This document shows, piece by piece, positions 1 through 8,295 of a stretch of 32,008 bases of DNA. The position numbers and the translations under genes are program-made. The stretch comes from Actinomycetes bacterium (GTDB taxonomy: Bacteria; Actinomycetota; Acidimicrobiia; Acidimicrobiales; Palsa-688), in NCBI GenBank assembly GCA_021788115.1, contig JAJYLA010000028.1, forward strand, positions 1-32,008. The letters are read 5' to 3'. The notes under the pieces are model-generated. The model ran no database searches, was not told the origin of the DNA, and saw nothing but the letters and a program-made list of their open reading frames with translations. The first letter of the stretch is position 1, and each line of letters starts with the position of its first letter.

Positions 1-2
1 GG

Positions 3-48
3 CGGGCCGGCGGGGGCCGGCGGGGCCGGCCGGGCCGGCGGGGCCGGC
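3..48. repeat. GC-rich 9-bp tandem repeat (GGGGCCGGC)
   Basis: About five head-to-tail copies of a 9-bp unit GGGGCCGGC, three exact (13-21, 22-30, 40-48) and two with a C in the first position (3-11, 31-39). The array lies just downstream of the tldE stop codon and runs to the window edge, so its full length is unknown. The same unit in the opposite orientation forms the coding array at 13572-13634. It may be slippage-generated low-complexity DNA or part of a 3' end structure. Confidence 0.6.
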
Positions 49-55
49 GGGCGGG

Positions 56-1405
56 TTACGCCCCGCTCATCGAGACGTCGGCGATGGCGAGGGTGACCCC
101 CGACGCAACCGACGGGAGCCTCTCCAGGTCGTTCCCGACCGCCACGATCCCGCCGAGCATCCGCTGGAGGGTCGAGGCGATCGTCAACTCGCGCACCGGG
201 CCGGCGAGGGCGCCGCCCTTGATGAGAAGGCCCTCGGCGCCGACGGAGAAGTCGCCGCTCACAGGGTTCACCCCCGAGTGCACCCCGGACACGGTCTGGA
301 CGAGAAGGCCGTCACCCACCGCGGCGAGGATCTCCTCGGCGCTCTGGGTCCCCGCAACGACCGACACCGCCCGCGCCCCGGTCCCCGGGGCACCCTTGAA
401 TCCGCCGCGCACGGCCGACGCCGTGGAGATGGTGCCCGCGCGGCGGGCCGCATAGGTGTTGTAGAGGAACGTCTGCAGGACCCCGTCTTCCACGAGGACG
501 TTGCGGCGGGTGGCGAGGCCTTCGGCGTCGTAGCGGCCCGCCCCGTACGCGTCGGGGTCGGTCGGATCGTCGACGAGCGTGAAGCCGGGCACCGACACGG
601 CCTCCCCGAGGCGCTCGGCGAAGAGGGAGCGGCCCTTCAGGACCGACTCGCCGTCGAGGGTGCCCGACAGGATCGCCAGCAGGGTGGCGGTGATCCTCGG
701 CTCGAGCACCACCGTCAGGTGCGCCGAGCGGGGCTTGACGGCTCCGAGCAGGCGCGTCGCGCGTTCGACGGCGTCGCCGGCCGCCTTCTCCAGGTCGAGG
801 TCGGAGGGGGCCCGCCCGACGCTGTAGCCGCCGCCCGTCTGGGTGTCGCCGCCCTCGCCGGCGACCGCGTAGGCGGACAGGTAGCAGGCCGTACGCTGCG
901 ACGCCACCGCGATGCCCGTGCTCGTCGCGATCGCCGACTCCATGGCAGCGTCGGCCCACTCGGCGGCCTCCACCTGGCGGATCCGCGGGTCCCCCGAGCG
1001 GACCGCCCTCTCCAGCTCGAGGGCCCGCGCCACCTTCGCGTCGGCCGGCAGGGAGACCAGCTCGTCGCGCCAGAGGTCGAGGTCGGCGGCGGCGACGCCG
1101 TCGGGTGCCGCCAGACCCACGAACTCGTCCTCGGACGCGAAGCCCGCGTTGTCCCGTGCCTCGCCCAGGGTTTCGGCGATCACGGCCTCATCGAGGGAGC
1201 CGGCGTAGGCGAAGCCCTGCCGGCGGCCCGACACGACCCGGATGCCGATCCCCGCCGAGGTGGCCGAGGACAGCGACTCGACCTCACCCTCGAAGACCTG
1301 CACCTCCGTCTCCCGGCTGCGCGCCACGAAAGCCTCGACCTGCTCGCCATCCCGGGCCCAGCCGGCGACGCGGGTCGCCACGTCCAGGAGCTCTCCGTCG
1401 TTCAT
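56..1405 (-). CDS. tldE: TldE/PmbA-family metalloprotease subunit
   Basis: A 449-residue protein of the TldD/PmbA (U62) family. In known systems TldD and TldE form a heterodimer that degrades unfolded peptides or trims modified peptides such as microcin B17; TldE lacks the zinc motif and supports the active TldD. Here no HExxxH is seen, while family features are present: an N-terminal region with VEAFVARSRETEVQVFEGEVE and a C-terminal GVHSGVNPVSGDFSVGAEG segment. The ATG start at 1405 overlaps the tldD stop by 4 bases (ATGA), so the two are probably translationally coupled; longer open frames upstream in the same frame lie inside tldD and are not used. The natural substrate cannot be read from the context: no RiPP precursor gene is seen nearby. 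Confidence 0.93.
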   Translation of the reverse strand: MNDGELLDVATRVAGWARDGEQVEAFVARSRETEVQVFEGEVESLSSATSAGIGIRVVSGRRQGFAYAGSLDEAVIAETLGEARDNAGFASEDEFVGLAAPDGVAAADLDLWRDELVSLPADAKVARALELERAVRSGDPRIRQVEAAEWADAAMESAIATSTGIAVASQRTACYLSAYAVAGEGGDTQTGGGYSVGRAPSDLDLEKAAGDAVERATRLLGAVKPRSAHLTVVLEPRITATLLAILSGTLDGESVLKGRSLFAERLGEAVSVPGFTLVDDPTDPDAYGAGRYDAEGLATRRNVLVEDGVLQTFLYNTYAARRAGTISTASAVRGGFKGAPGTGARAVSVVAGTQSAEEILAAVGDGLLVQTVSGVHSGVNPVSGDFSVGAEGLLIKGGALAGPVRELTIASTLQRMLGGIVAVGNDLERLPSVASGVTLAIADVSMSGA

Positions 1406-2793
1406 CGGGCGGTCCCGCCGATCGTGAGGGCGCTCACCCGGAGGGTCGGCTGGCCGTCGCCGACGGGCACCCCCTGTCCCTGCTTGCCGCAGGTGCCGGG
1501 CGGCCCCATGGCGAAGTCGTTGCCGACGACGTCGATGTTGCGCAGGATCTCGGGGCCGTTGCCGATGAGATTGGCGTCGCGCAGCGGCTCGGTGATCCGC
1601 CCGTCCTCGATCAGGTACGCCTCGGTCATGCCGAACACGAAGTCGCCGGTGGCCGTGTTGACCTGACCGCCGCCCAGCTGTGCCACGTAGACGCCGTGGG
1701 GGGTCTGGCGGATGATTTCCTCGGGGTCCTCGGAGCCTGCCAGCACGTAGGTGTTGGTCATCCGGACCATCGGGAGGTGCTGGTAGCTCTCCCGGCGCCC
1801 GTTCCCGGAGCTCGCCCGGCCCTCCTTGCGGGCACGCAGCCAGTCCCACATGTAGTCGGTGAGAACCCCGTCCTGGATGAGCACGTTGCGGCGCGCGGGG
1901 TGCCCCTCGTCGTCGATGGCGATCGCCCCCCACTCGGGCCCCATCGTGCCGTCGTCCACCAGGGTCACGAGCGGGCTCGCGACCATCTCGCCCACCCTGC
2001 CCCTGAACACCGACACGTCCTTCGCGATGTGGTCCGCCTCGAGGCCATGCCCGCATGCTTCGTGAAAAAGGACGCCGCCGCTCCCCTGCTTGATCACCAC
2101 GGGCAGGCTGCCCGATGGCGCGGGCCGGGCCGAGAGCTTCGTGATGGCACGCCGCGAAGCGGTGCGGGCCAGGTCCTCGACCGACACTTTGTCGAAGAAC
2201 TCGAAGCCGACCGTCGCCCCGACGCTCTCACGCCCTGTCTGCATCCCGGTGTCGCCGACGGCGACGCTCGACACCGCGAAGCGTGTCTTGACCCGGTCGT
2301 CGCCCGCGAGCAACCCGTCGCTGTTGGCCACCAGGATCCGCCGGCGGCTGTCGCCGTAGACGGCGGTGACCTGGCGGATGGGTCCGCCCTCAGAGCGGGC
2401 GGCCTCGTCGGCGCGGCGCAGGAGGGCCACCTTGCCGGCCTTGGCCACGGTCTCGGGGAACACGCTCACCTCCGTCGGAGCGGGGGCGTCCACGCGGCGG
2501 AGCGTGACGGTACGGACCCCCCCGCCGCCGGTGCGCGCCGCGGCAGCGGCCGCCTGTGCCGCAGCCTGCAGGCCCGCCTCGGTGAGGTCGCTCGTGTGCG
2601 CGAAGCCGGTCGTGTCGCCCGATACCACCCGGATTCCCGCCCCCCGCTCCCGACCCGACGACAGGTCCTCGACCCTGCCGTCGTCGAGACGGGCGCCGGT
2701 GCTCGAGCGTTCCTCGGCGAAGACCTCGGCGAAGTCACCTCCTGTGCGCAGGGCTGCCGCGAGTGTCGCCTCGATCACGGATTCATCGATCAC
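1402..2793 (-). CDS. tldD: TldD-family zinc metalloprotease
   Basis: A 463-residue TldD homologue, the catalytic partner of TldE. The zinc-binding motif HEACGHGLEAD is at about residues 244-254 (HExxxH form typical of TldD), preceded by a glycine-rich QGSGGVLF strand. The C-terminal part carries the usual TSGDFVFG-like segment (ATGDFVFGMTEAY) and a conserved GPPGTCGKQGQGVPVGDGQP stretch. The GTG start at 2793 has a GGGAG ribosome site about 6 nt upstream. It is the first gene of a two-gene operon with tldE and is transcribed divergently from the thioesterase gene. Intact by length and motifs. In cells the pair is cytoplasmic and acts on peptides; the substrate here is unknown. Confidence 0.95.
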   Translation of the reverse strand: MIDESVIEATLAAALRTGGDFAEVFAEERSSTGARLDDGRVEDLSSGRERGAGIRVVSGDTTGFAHTSDLTEAGLQAAAQAAAAAARTGGGGVRTVTLRRVDAPAPTEVSVFPETVAKAGKVALLRRADEAARSEGGPIRQVTAVYGDSRRRILVANSDGLLAGDDRVKTRFAVSSVAVGDTGMQTGRESVGATVGFEFFDKVSVEDLARTASRRAITKLSARPAPSGSLPVVIKQGSGGVLFHEACGHGLEADHIAKDVSVFRGRVGEMVASPLVTLVDDGTMGPEWGAIAIDDEGHPARRNVLIQDGVLTDYMWDWLRARKEGRASSGNGRRESYQHLPMVRMTNTYVLAGSEDPEEIIRQTPHGVYVAQLGGGQVNTATGDFVFGMTEAYLIEDGRITEPLRDANLIGNGPEILRNIDVVGNDFAMGPPGTCGKQGQGVPVGDGQPTLRVSALTIGGTAR

Positions 2794-2860
2794 AGTGCGC
2801 TCCCTGCCAGTCGAGCCGGCCCGCGGCCAGCTGCATTGGAACAGGGGGAGGGTACCCGCG

Positions 2861-2866
2861 TACCGT
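2861..2866 (+). promoter_or_regulatory. -10 box (TACCGT) for a leaderless thioesterase mRNA
   Basis: TACCGT ends 6 nt before the GTG at 2873, the spacing expected for a leaderless transcript in actinobacteria. No clear -35 box and no ribosome site at a suitable distance are seen. Confidence 0.45.
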
Positions 2867-2872
2867 TCTGTT

Positions 2873-3250
2873 GTGTCCGTCGCTGTGGGGGCCTGCGGTC
2901 AGGCCGACCTGAAAGTCACCGAAAACGACACCGCCCTCGCGATGGGGACCGGTGAGGTGGAGGTGCTTGCCACGCCCAGGGTGGTCCAGCTGTGCGAGGA
3001 GGCCTCCGTCAAGGCCCTGGGCTCCGACCTGCCGCAGAACCAGACGTCCGTGGGGCTGCGCGTCGAGCTCACGCACATCACGCCCGTTTCCGTCGGCAGC
3101 GAGGTCAAGGCGACCGCCACCCTCGAACGCTGCGAGGGCCGGCGCGTTTTCTTCAGCGTCAGCGTCGCCGACGCTCGCGGGCTGGTGGCCGCCGGCCGCA
3201 TCACCCGCGTCCTCGTCGAGCGCTCCGCCTTCCTCGACAAGGCTCGTTGA
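2873..3250 (+). CDS. FlK-like hotdog-fold thioesterase
   Basis: A 125-residue hotdog-fold protein resembling the fluoroacetyl-CoA thioesterase (FlK) family, whose members hydrolyse small acyl-CoA thioesters. The FlK-type catalytic triad can be placed by pattern: Thr34 in VLATPRVV, Glu42 or Glu43 in CEEAS and His68 in ELTHITPV. The reading frame is open far upstream, but family proteins begin close to the VSVAVGA segment and the GTG at 2873 sits 6 nt after a TACCGT box, so this start is chosen. It is divergent from tldD and convergent with the L,D-transpeptidase gene, with only 3 bases between. The physiological acyl-CoA is unknown; most relatives are housekeeping thioesterases and not fluoroacetate-specific. 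Confidence 0.85.
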   Translation: MSVAVGACGQADLKVTENDTALAMGTGEVEVLATPRVVQLCEEASVKALGSDLPQNQTSVGLRVELTHITPVSVGSEVKATATLERCEGRRVFFSVSVADARGLVAAGRITRVLVERSAFLDKAR

Positions 3251-3253
3251 GGG

Positions 3254-4054
3254 CTAGCGGATCGTCACCGGGGTACCGAGCGGCAGCATCGCGGCGAGCC
3301 GGGAGATGACCGGGTTGGGGAGCCGGATGCAGCCGTGCGAAGCGGCCCGCCCGATCGACCCGGGTTCGTCCTGGCCGTGCATGCCGATCTGGGCGTCACC
3401 ACCGTTGAAGGTGGCGTAGGCGTCGGAGAACATGGCGAGTCCGAAGATGTAGGGCCCGTAGGGGCCGGACGGGTCGCCGGGCCGGACGAGCTCCCACAGG
3501 TACGTGTGCCCCGACGGTGTCGGCGTCGAGGGCGTGCCGACCGCCGCCGGCGTGGAGAGGACCACCCGGGTCCCGTCGGTGACGGTCACGCGCCGGGTGG
3601 CCAGGTCGACGGTGACCCGGTAGCCGGTCTCGGTCAGGGTGACGTCGTGCAGCGCTATCCACCCGAGGCTGCCGTTGGGTCGGACGGGGAGCTCCACCTC
3701 GACCCACCCGCCGGGGCTCGGACGTCCCACGACGGCCAGAACCTGCGGCTGACCGAAGGGGTTGTGGCCGGACAGCCTCCCGGCCACCGGGCCGCCGGGC
3801 CGGCGGGACCATCCCTCGGGCGATCTCAGCATGGCGATCAGGCTGGGAGGAGGGCCCGCCACGCGGGGTGCGGTGGAAGATGAGGCCGTCGCCGTGCCGG
3901 CCGGCGCCGCGCCGGCCGGCGCCGCGACCGTCCGGCCCCCACGGTGGCCGCCCGGCGGCGAGTGCCCGCGGGGCAAGGCCGCGGCCGCACCGAGGGCCGC
4001 GCCGATCAGGACCACCACCGCCGCCCCGGCGAGCCGGGCCTGCGCCTGCCTCAC
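3254..4054 (-). CDS. L,D-transpeptidase (YkuD domain), exported
   Basis: A 266-residue cell-wall enzyme that forms 3-3 peptidoglycan cross-links or related transpeptidation outside the membrane. From this GTG start the N-terminus is short and basic (VRQAQARLAG) followed by a hydrophobic segment (residues about 11-30), a signal peptide or anchor. A Pro/Ala/Gly-rich linker leads to an SH3-like stretch (WVEVELPVRPNGSLGWIAL) and the C-terminal YkuD domain, with the catalytic motif IGMHG...SHGCIRLPN containing the nucleophilic Cys. An alternative ATG at 4102 would add 16 residues (MLRSPDYWEA...) and would overlap the start codon of the divergent PAP2 gene; it has a GAGACT box 6 nt upstream, so it cannot be excluded. 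The signal-peptide shape favours 4054. The linker contains a short duplicated PAGAAPAG coding repeat. Confidence 0.9.
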   Translation of the reverse strand: MRQAQARLAGAAVVVLIGAALGAAAALPRGHSPPGGHRGGRTVAAPAGAAPAGTATASSSTAPRVAGPPPSLIAMLRSPEGWSRRPGGPVAGRLSGHNPFGQPQVLAVVGRPSPGGWVEVELPVRPNGSLGWIALHDVTLTETGYRVTVDLATRRVTVTDGTRVVLSTPAAVGTPSTPTPSGHTYLWELVRPGDPSGPYGPYIFGLAMFSDAYATFNGGDAQIGMHGQDEPGSIGRAASHGCIRLPNPVISRLAAMLPLGTPVTIR

Positions 4055-4082
4055 GGCTCCATCGTGCCACGCGGCCTCCCAG

Positions 4083-4088
4083 TAGTCT
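4083..4088 (+). promoter_or_regulatory. -10 box (TAGTCT) for the PAP2-GGPP synthase operon
   Basis: TAGTCT lies 12 nt before the ATG at 4101, within the short CCAG-TAGT-CTGG inverted repeat (4080-4091 region). This predicts a very short leader. No -35 box is evident. Confidence 0.35.
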
Positions 4089-4100
4089 GGCGAGCGGAGC

Positions 4101-4970
4101 ATGCACGAAGTCTCGAACCAGGCGGAGACCGCTGGGTCCCCCCGAGCGCGACCCGTCCAGCGGTCCCACTGGTGGCGGGAAGTGCTGGTCATCGCCGCCT
4201 TCTACGCCGTCTACTCGGTGGTCCGCGACCTGCGGGGGACCAAGCCCGTGTCGAGGTTCCAGGCGCTCACCAACGCCCACCGGGTCATCCACCTCGAGAG
4301 AGACCTCGGGATCTTCCACGAGCAGAGAATCCAGCACCTCTTCATCCACGACACCGAGTTCATCCGCCTGTGGGACGACTACTACGGCACCGCGCACTTC
4401 TTCGTCACGATCGGCGTGCTGGCGCTGCTCTTCTTCGTGTTCCCGCACTCGTACCGGCTGGCTCGCAACACCCTGGCGCTCACGACCGCCATCGCCCTGG
4501 TCGGCTACTCGGTGTTCCCGCTGATGCCGCCCCGGCTGCTGCCGGCGCACTACCACTTCGTGGACACCCTCCGGGTCATCGGCGGCTTGTGGAACTTCTC
4601 CTCCGGTCCGGCCAACAGGGTCTCCGACCAGTACGCCGCCATGCCCAGCCTGCACACCGCCTGGGCGGTGTGGTGCGCCGTCGCCGTTGTGCCCATCATC
4701 CGGCCGCTGTGGGGCAAGATTGCCGTGTTCGCCTACCCGCTGGCGACACTGTTCGACATCCTCGTGACCGCCAACCATTTCTTCCTCGACGAGATCGCCG
4801 GCCTGCTGGTCCTGGCCGTCGCCTACTTCCTGGCCCGGATCATCACCTCCCGGGTCGACCGGTGGTACACCCGCCGGGGGCTCCGGGTCGCAGCGGACGC
4901 GGGACCACGCGCCGCCGGCACCCCCCGCCCCCTCGAGGCCGGCGGGCGGGGGAAAGTGCCGAAGACGTGA
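4101..4970 (+). CDS. PAP2-superfamily membrane phosphatase/transferase
   Basis: A 289-residue integral membrane protein of the PAP2 superfamily, closest in pattern to the PAP2_3 (inositol phosphorylceramide synthase-like) branch common in actinobacteria. About six hydrophobic segments are visible. The three PAP2 active-site motifs can be placed: a PPRLLP region (143-148) as motif 1, PSLHTAW (182-188) with the acid His, and TANHFFLDEIAG (223-234) with His226 and Asp230. Members dephosphorylate lipid phosphates or move phospho-head groups at the membrane. It overlaps the following prenyl synthase gene by 4 bases (GTGA), which suggests polyprenyl phosphates or phosphatidylinositol-type lipids as substrate (inference). 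The start is the ATG behind the TAGTCT box. Confidence 0.88.
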   Translation: MHEVSNQAETAGSPRARPVQRSHWWREVLVIAAFYAVYSVVRDLRGTKPVSRFQALTNAHRVIHLERDLGIFHEQRIQHLFIHDTEFIRLWDDYYGTAHFFVTIGVLALLFFVFPHSYRLARNTLALTTAIALVGYSVFPLMPPRLLPAHYHFVDTLRVIGGLWNFSSGPANRVSDQYAAMPSLHTAWAVWCAVAVVPIIRPLWGKIAVFAYPLATLFDILVTANHFFLDEIAGLLVLAVAYFLARIITSRVDRWYTRRGLRVAADAGPRAAGTPRPLEAGGRGKVPKT

Positions 4971-6058
4971 ATCTCCCCCGGCGGCCGGGCCTTCCCGAGG
5001 CGGTCGCCCTCCCGGCGGCGCTGGTCGAGCGGCGCCTCGTCGGGCTCTTCGACGCGGAGGAAGCGCGGTGGGGCGCGGTCGACCGCGACCTCGCCGACCT
5101 GGTGGGCGCGCTGCGCTCCGCGGTCCTCGGGGGGGGCAAGCGCCTCCGCCCGGTCTTTTGCTACTGGGCGTTCGTCGGCGCCGGCGGCAACCCCGAGGAT
5201 CCCGCGATGCTCGACGCGGGCGCCGCTTTGGAGATGCTGCACGCGGCAGCGCTCATCCACGACGACCTCATCGACCGCTCCACCCGCCGGCACGGCGCGG
5301 TCACCGCCCACGTCGCCTCCGCCGCGCGCCACCGCGGGGAGGGCTGGCGGGGCGACAGCGAGCGGTTCGGCGCCGCGGTGGCCATCCTGCTCGGCGACCT
5401 GGCCCTCGCCTACTGCGACCAACTCCTCGACGGGGCACCGCACGCCGCGGCGCACGTATTCAGCGAGGCCCGCGTCGAGGTGAACGTCGGCCAGTACCTC
5501 GACGTGCTCTCCACCGCCAGCGGCCCGGCGCCCAGCGCCGAGGATGCGGCGGCGCGGGCGCGCCAGATCGCCCGCTTCAAGACCGCGAAGTACACCGTCG
5601 AGCGGCCTCTCCACCTGGGCGCCGCGCTTGCGTCGCCGGCCGCCTCCAGCGAGCTCGTCGGGCCGCTGTCGGCGTTCGGGCTGCCGCTGGGGGAGGCTTT
5701 CCAGCTGCACGACGACCTCCTCGGCGTGTTCGGGGATCCCGAGACGACGGGCAAGCCGGTGGGCGACGACCTGCGCGAGGGCAAGCCCACCCTTCTTGTC
5801 GCCCTGGCCCTGGCGGCCATCGGAGGAGCCGACACCCGGCTCTTCGCAGAGCGTCTCGGAGCGCCTGATCTGAGCGACTCGGAGGTCGCGGAAATGCAGC
5901 GGCTGATCGAGTCGAGCGGCGCCCGGGCCGGCGTCGAGCGGTCGATCGCCGCGCTCACGTCGGCCGCCTTCGCAGCGCTCGAGTGGCTGCCGATCCTCCC
6001 GGAGGCCCGGGGGGCACTCGGCGAGGTGGCCCGCTTCGTCGCCGGCCGCGACCACTGA
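4967..6058 (+). CDS. Polyprenyl (geranylgeranyl-type) diphosphate synthase
   Basis: A 363-residue trans-isoprenyl diphosphate synthase that condenses isopentenyl diphosphate with allylic diphosphates. Visible motifs: GGKRLRP (residues 56-62), first aspartate-rich motif HDDLID (DDLID at 99-103) with small residues just upstream, FKTAKYT (204-210), and the second motif DDLLGVFGD (249-257) followed by GKPVGDDLREGK, the form usual for actinobacterial GGPP synthases. Small residues before the first motif permit C20 or longer products. The GTG start at 4967 overlaps the PAP2 stop by 4 bases. Followed after 39 bases by dxs, so precursor supply, chain elongation and lipid phosphate handling are adjacent. 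Exact chain length cannot be read from sequence. Confidence 0.93.
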   Translation: MNLPRRPGLPEAVALPAALVERRLVGLFDAEEARWGAVDRDLADLVGALRSAVLGGGKRLRPVFCYWAFVGAGGNPEDPAMLDAGAALEMLHAAALIHDDLIDRSTRRHGAVTAHVASAARHRGEGWRGDSERFGAAVAILLGDLALAYCDQLLDGAPHAAAHVFSEARVEVNVGQYLDVLSTASGPAPSAEDAAARARQIARFKTAKYTVERPLHLGAALASPAASSELVGPLSAFGLPLGEAFQLHDDLLGVFGDPETTGKPVGDDLREGKPTLLVALALAAIGGADTRLFAERLGAPDLSDSEVAEMQRLIESSGARAGVERSIAALTSAAFAALEWLPILPEARGALGEVARFVAGRDH

Positions 6059-6085
6059 CGCGGCGGCGAAGCCGGCACGGCGCGG

Positions 6086-6091
6086 TAGCGT
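6086..6091 (+). promoter_or_regulatory. -10 box (TAGCGT) for leaderless dxs
   Basis: TAGCGT ends 6 nt before the ATG at 6098 and no ribosome site precedes the start, consistent with a leaderless transcript separate from the upstream prenyl synthase mRNA. Confidence 0.5.
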
Positions 6092-6097
6092 TGAGAA

Positions 6098-8005
6098 ATG
6101 CTCCTGGAGTCGATCACGTCCCCGGCCGACCTAGCCCGGCTCAGCGAGCAGGAGCTGGCGACCCTCGCCGGTGAGATCCGCAGGTTCATCGTGCAGGCGG
6201 TGTCGGTCAACGGCGGGCACCTCGGCTCGAACCTCGGGGCGGTGGAGTTGACCCTCGCGCTCCACCGGGTCTTCTCCTCGCCGCGGGACACGCTGCTGTG
6301 GGACACCGGGCATCAGGCCTACGTCCACAAGATCCTCACCGGGCGCCGGGACATGTTCGCCACGCTGCGCCAGTCCGGCGGTCTGTCGGGCTACCCGTCG
6401 CGAGCCGAGTCGGTCCACGACTGGGTGGAGAACAGTCACGCATCGACCATCCTCAGCTACGCCCACGGGATCGCCGCGGCGGTCGCCCGCAGCAGCCATC
6501 CCGACCGCCGGGTGGTCGCGGTCATCGGGGACGGAGCGATGACCGGCGGCATGGCCTACGAGGGCCTCAACAACCTGGGGCACAGCGGCAGCCGAGTCGT
6601 GGTGGTCCTCAACGACAACGGCCGCTCCTACGCCCCCACGATCTCCCGGCTGTCGGAGAGCCTGACGAGGCTGAGGCTGCACCCGGGTCTCCGCTCGATG
6701 CGCTCCCGCATCGAGGAAGGCCTGCGCGACATCCCCCGGGTGGGCAACCTCGCCTACTCCGGCCTGCAGGGCTTCAAGTCGGCCGTTCGGGAGGTCATCG
6801 AACCGCCGCTGTTCTTCGAGACGCTCGGTGTCCGCTACGTCGGCCCGATCGACGGACACGACATCGCGGGCATGGAGGCGGCGCTGCGCCAGGCCGCGGC
6901 GTACGACGGCCCGATCGTGGTGCACGTGCTGACGCAGAAGGGCCGCGGTTACGCCCCGGCGGAGAACGACGACGAGAAGTGCCTCCACGACGCCCCCCAG
7001 GGAGGATTCGACCCGGCGGTGGGGCCCGGCAAGGCGGCCACGGCGCTCAAGGGCTACACCATGGCGTTCAACGAGGCGATGATGAGCATCGGCGAGCGCC
7101 ACCCGCAGGTGGTCGCGATCACCGCCGCCATGCCCGGCCCGACCGGGCTGCTGCCGTTCGCGGCCCGGTGGCCGGAGCGCTTCTTCGACGTCGGCATCGC
7201 AGAGCAGACGGCCGTCACCTCGGCCGCCGGCATGGCCCTGGGCGGGCTGAGGCCCGTCGTCGCCGTGTACTCGACCTTCTTCTCCCGTGCCTTCGACCAG
7301 GCCAACCTGGACGTCGGGCTGCACGGCCTGCCGGTGATCTTCGCACTCGACCGTGCGGGCATCACCGGCCCCGACGGTCCCAGCCACCACGGCGTGCTCG
7401 ACATGGCCCTGTGCCTGAAGATTCCGGGCATGGCCGTCATGGCGCCCTCCTCGGCGCAGGAGCTTCCCGTGATGCTCGAGACAGCGCTCGAGCTCACCGG
7501 GCCGGCGGCGATCCGCTACCCCCGCGGGGCAGCCCGCCAGGTGTCTCCCGACCAGGTCGGCACAGGCCTGCACGCCCGCAAGACCCGTCGGGGGCGCTTC
7601 TCCGCCTCGGGGTCGGTGTGCATCCTCGCGGTCGGCAACATGGTTCAACCCTCCGAGGAGGCCGCCGACATCCTGGCGGCGGACGGCGCGGAGGTGACCG
7701 TCTGGGACGTGCGCGTCGTGCGGCCCCTCGACCCGCAGATGATCGCCGACGCCGGCCGGCACGACCTGGTCGTCACCGTCGAGGACGGGATCCGCTCCGG
7801 CGGCGCCGGCTCCCACATGGCCGACGCCCTGGCCGACCTCCACGAGACCCGGATCAGCCCCCCCGTGCTGATCCTCGGCGTGCCCACCGCCTACATTGCC
7901 CACGGCAGCCCCGAGCGCATCCACGCTCAACTCGGTCTCGACGGAGCCGGCATCGCGGCCGCTATCGCAAAGAGCCTCCCCCGCCACGACGACCTCGACG
8001 AGTAG
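6098..8005 (+). CDS. dxs: 1-deoxy-D-xylulose-5-phosphate synthase
   Basis: A 635-residue thiamine-diphosphate enzyme catalysing the first step of the MEP isoprenoid pathway, condensation of pyruvate with glyceraldehyde 3-phosphate. The N-terminal domain has NGGHLGSNLG (38-47), DTGHQAYVHKILTGR, the ENSHAST segment, and the thiamine-binding motif GDGAMTGG...NDN (144-151 and 172-174). The central pyrimidine-binding domain has FFDVGIAEQTAVT with the catalytic Glu and the family signature DRAGITGPDGPSHHG. The C-terminal transketolase domain has VEDGIRSGGAGSH. Length is normal. NDN is followed by GRSYAP where many homologues have GMSISP, a modest variation. It follows the prenyl synthase gene, giving a local isoprenoid block. 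Confidence 0.97.
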   Translation: MLLESITSPADLARLSEQELATLAGEIRRFIVQAVSVNGGHLGSNLGAVELTLALHRVFSSPRDTLLWDTGHQAYVHKILTGRRDMFATLRQSGGLSGYPSRAESVHDWVENSHASTILSYAHGIAAAVARSSHPDRRVVAVIGDGAMTGGMAYEGLNNLGHSGSRVVVVLNDNGRSYAPTISRLSESLTRLRLHPGLRSMRSRIEEGLRDIPRVGNLAYSGLQGFKSAVREVIEPPLFFETLGVRYVGPIDGHDIAGMEAALRQAAAYDGPIVVHVLTQKGRGYAPAENDDEKCLHDAPQGGFDPAVGPGKAATALKGYTMAFNEAMMSIGERHPQVVAITAAMPGPTGLLPFAARWPERFFDVGIAEQTAVTSAAGMALGGLRPVVAVYSTFFSRAFDQANLDVGLHGLPVIFALDRAGITGPDGPSHHGVLDMALCLKIPGMAVMAPSSAQELPVMLETALELTGPAAIRYPRGAARQVSPDQVGTGLHARKTRRGRFSASGSVCILAVGNMVQPSEEAADILAADGAEVTVWDVRVVRPLDPQMIADAGRHDLVVTVEDGIRSGGAGSHMADALADLHETRISPPVLILGVPTAYIAHGSPERIHAQLGLDGAGIAAAIAKSLPRHDDLDE

Positions 8006-8110
8006 CCGGCGGCGCGGGGGTGCCGGCGTGGCGGCCGGCGGCGCGGCCAGCGCCGGCGTGCGCCCGCCCGGCCGCCTCGGCCCCCCGATTCCCCGGATCG
8101 CCCGCCCCGG

Positions 8111-8250
8111 GAGCACAAACGGACACGAATCGGCTGTGAGGTGCTCGTTCGCCGGGATTCGTGTCCCTTCGCGTACCCCGTAGGGCACATAAGTGGACAC
8201 GAATCGACCCGGGAGCGCGCCGACCTCCCGATTCGTGTCCCACGTGTGCC
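8111..8250. repeat. Cluster of four alternating 11-mers forming inverted repeats
   Basis: The 11-mer GGACACGAATC occurs four times in 120 bases of the dxs downstream region, in alternating orientation: + at 8121-8131, - at 8156-8166, + at 8195-8205, - at 8230-8240. Flanks also match in part: GGCACA/GCACA precedes the unit in three copies, and the second pair extends to a long imperfect hairpin (GGCACA...GTGGACACGAATCG at 8184-8206 against CGATTCGTGTCCCAC...TGTGCC at 8229-8250). GAGCAC/GTGCTC (8111-8116/8141-8146) brackets the first copy. No copy was noticed elsewhere in the window. The preceding 8006-8110 is GC-rich with no gene. Possible roles: terminator, REP-type element, or paired operator sites. 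Confidence 0.75.
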
Positions 8251-8295
8251 CCGCCCCAACGCCGGCGCCCCATGGCAGGGTGCCAGACTCGCGCC

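Noticed and set aside
8111-8250. CRISPR array
   Set aside because: Units alternate in orientation, are only 11 bp, and spacing is irregular; no cas genes.
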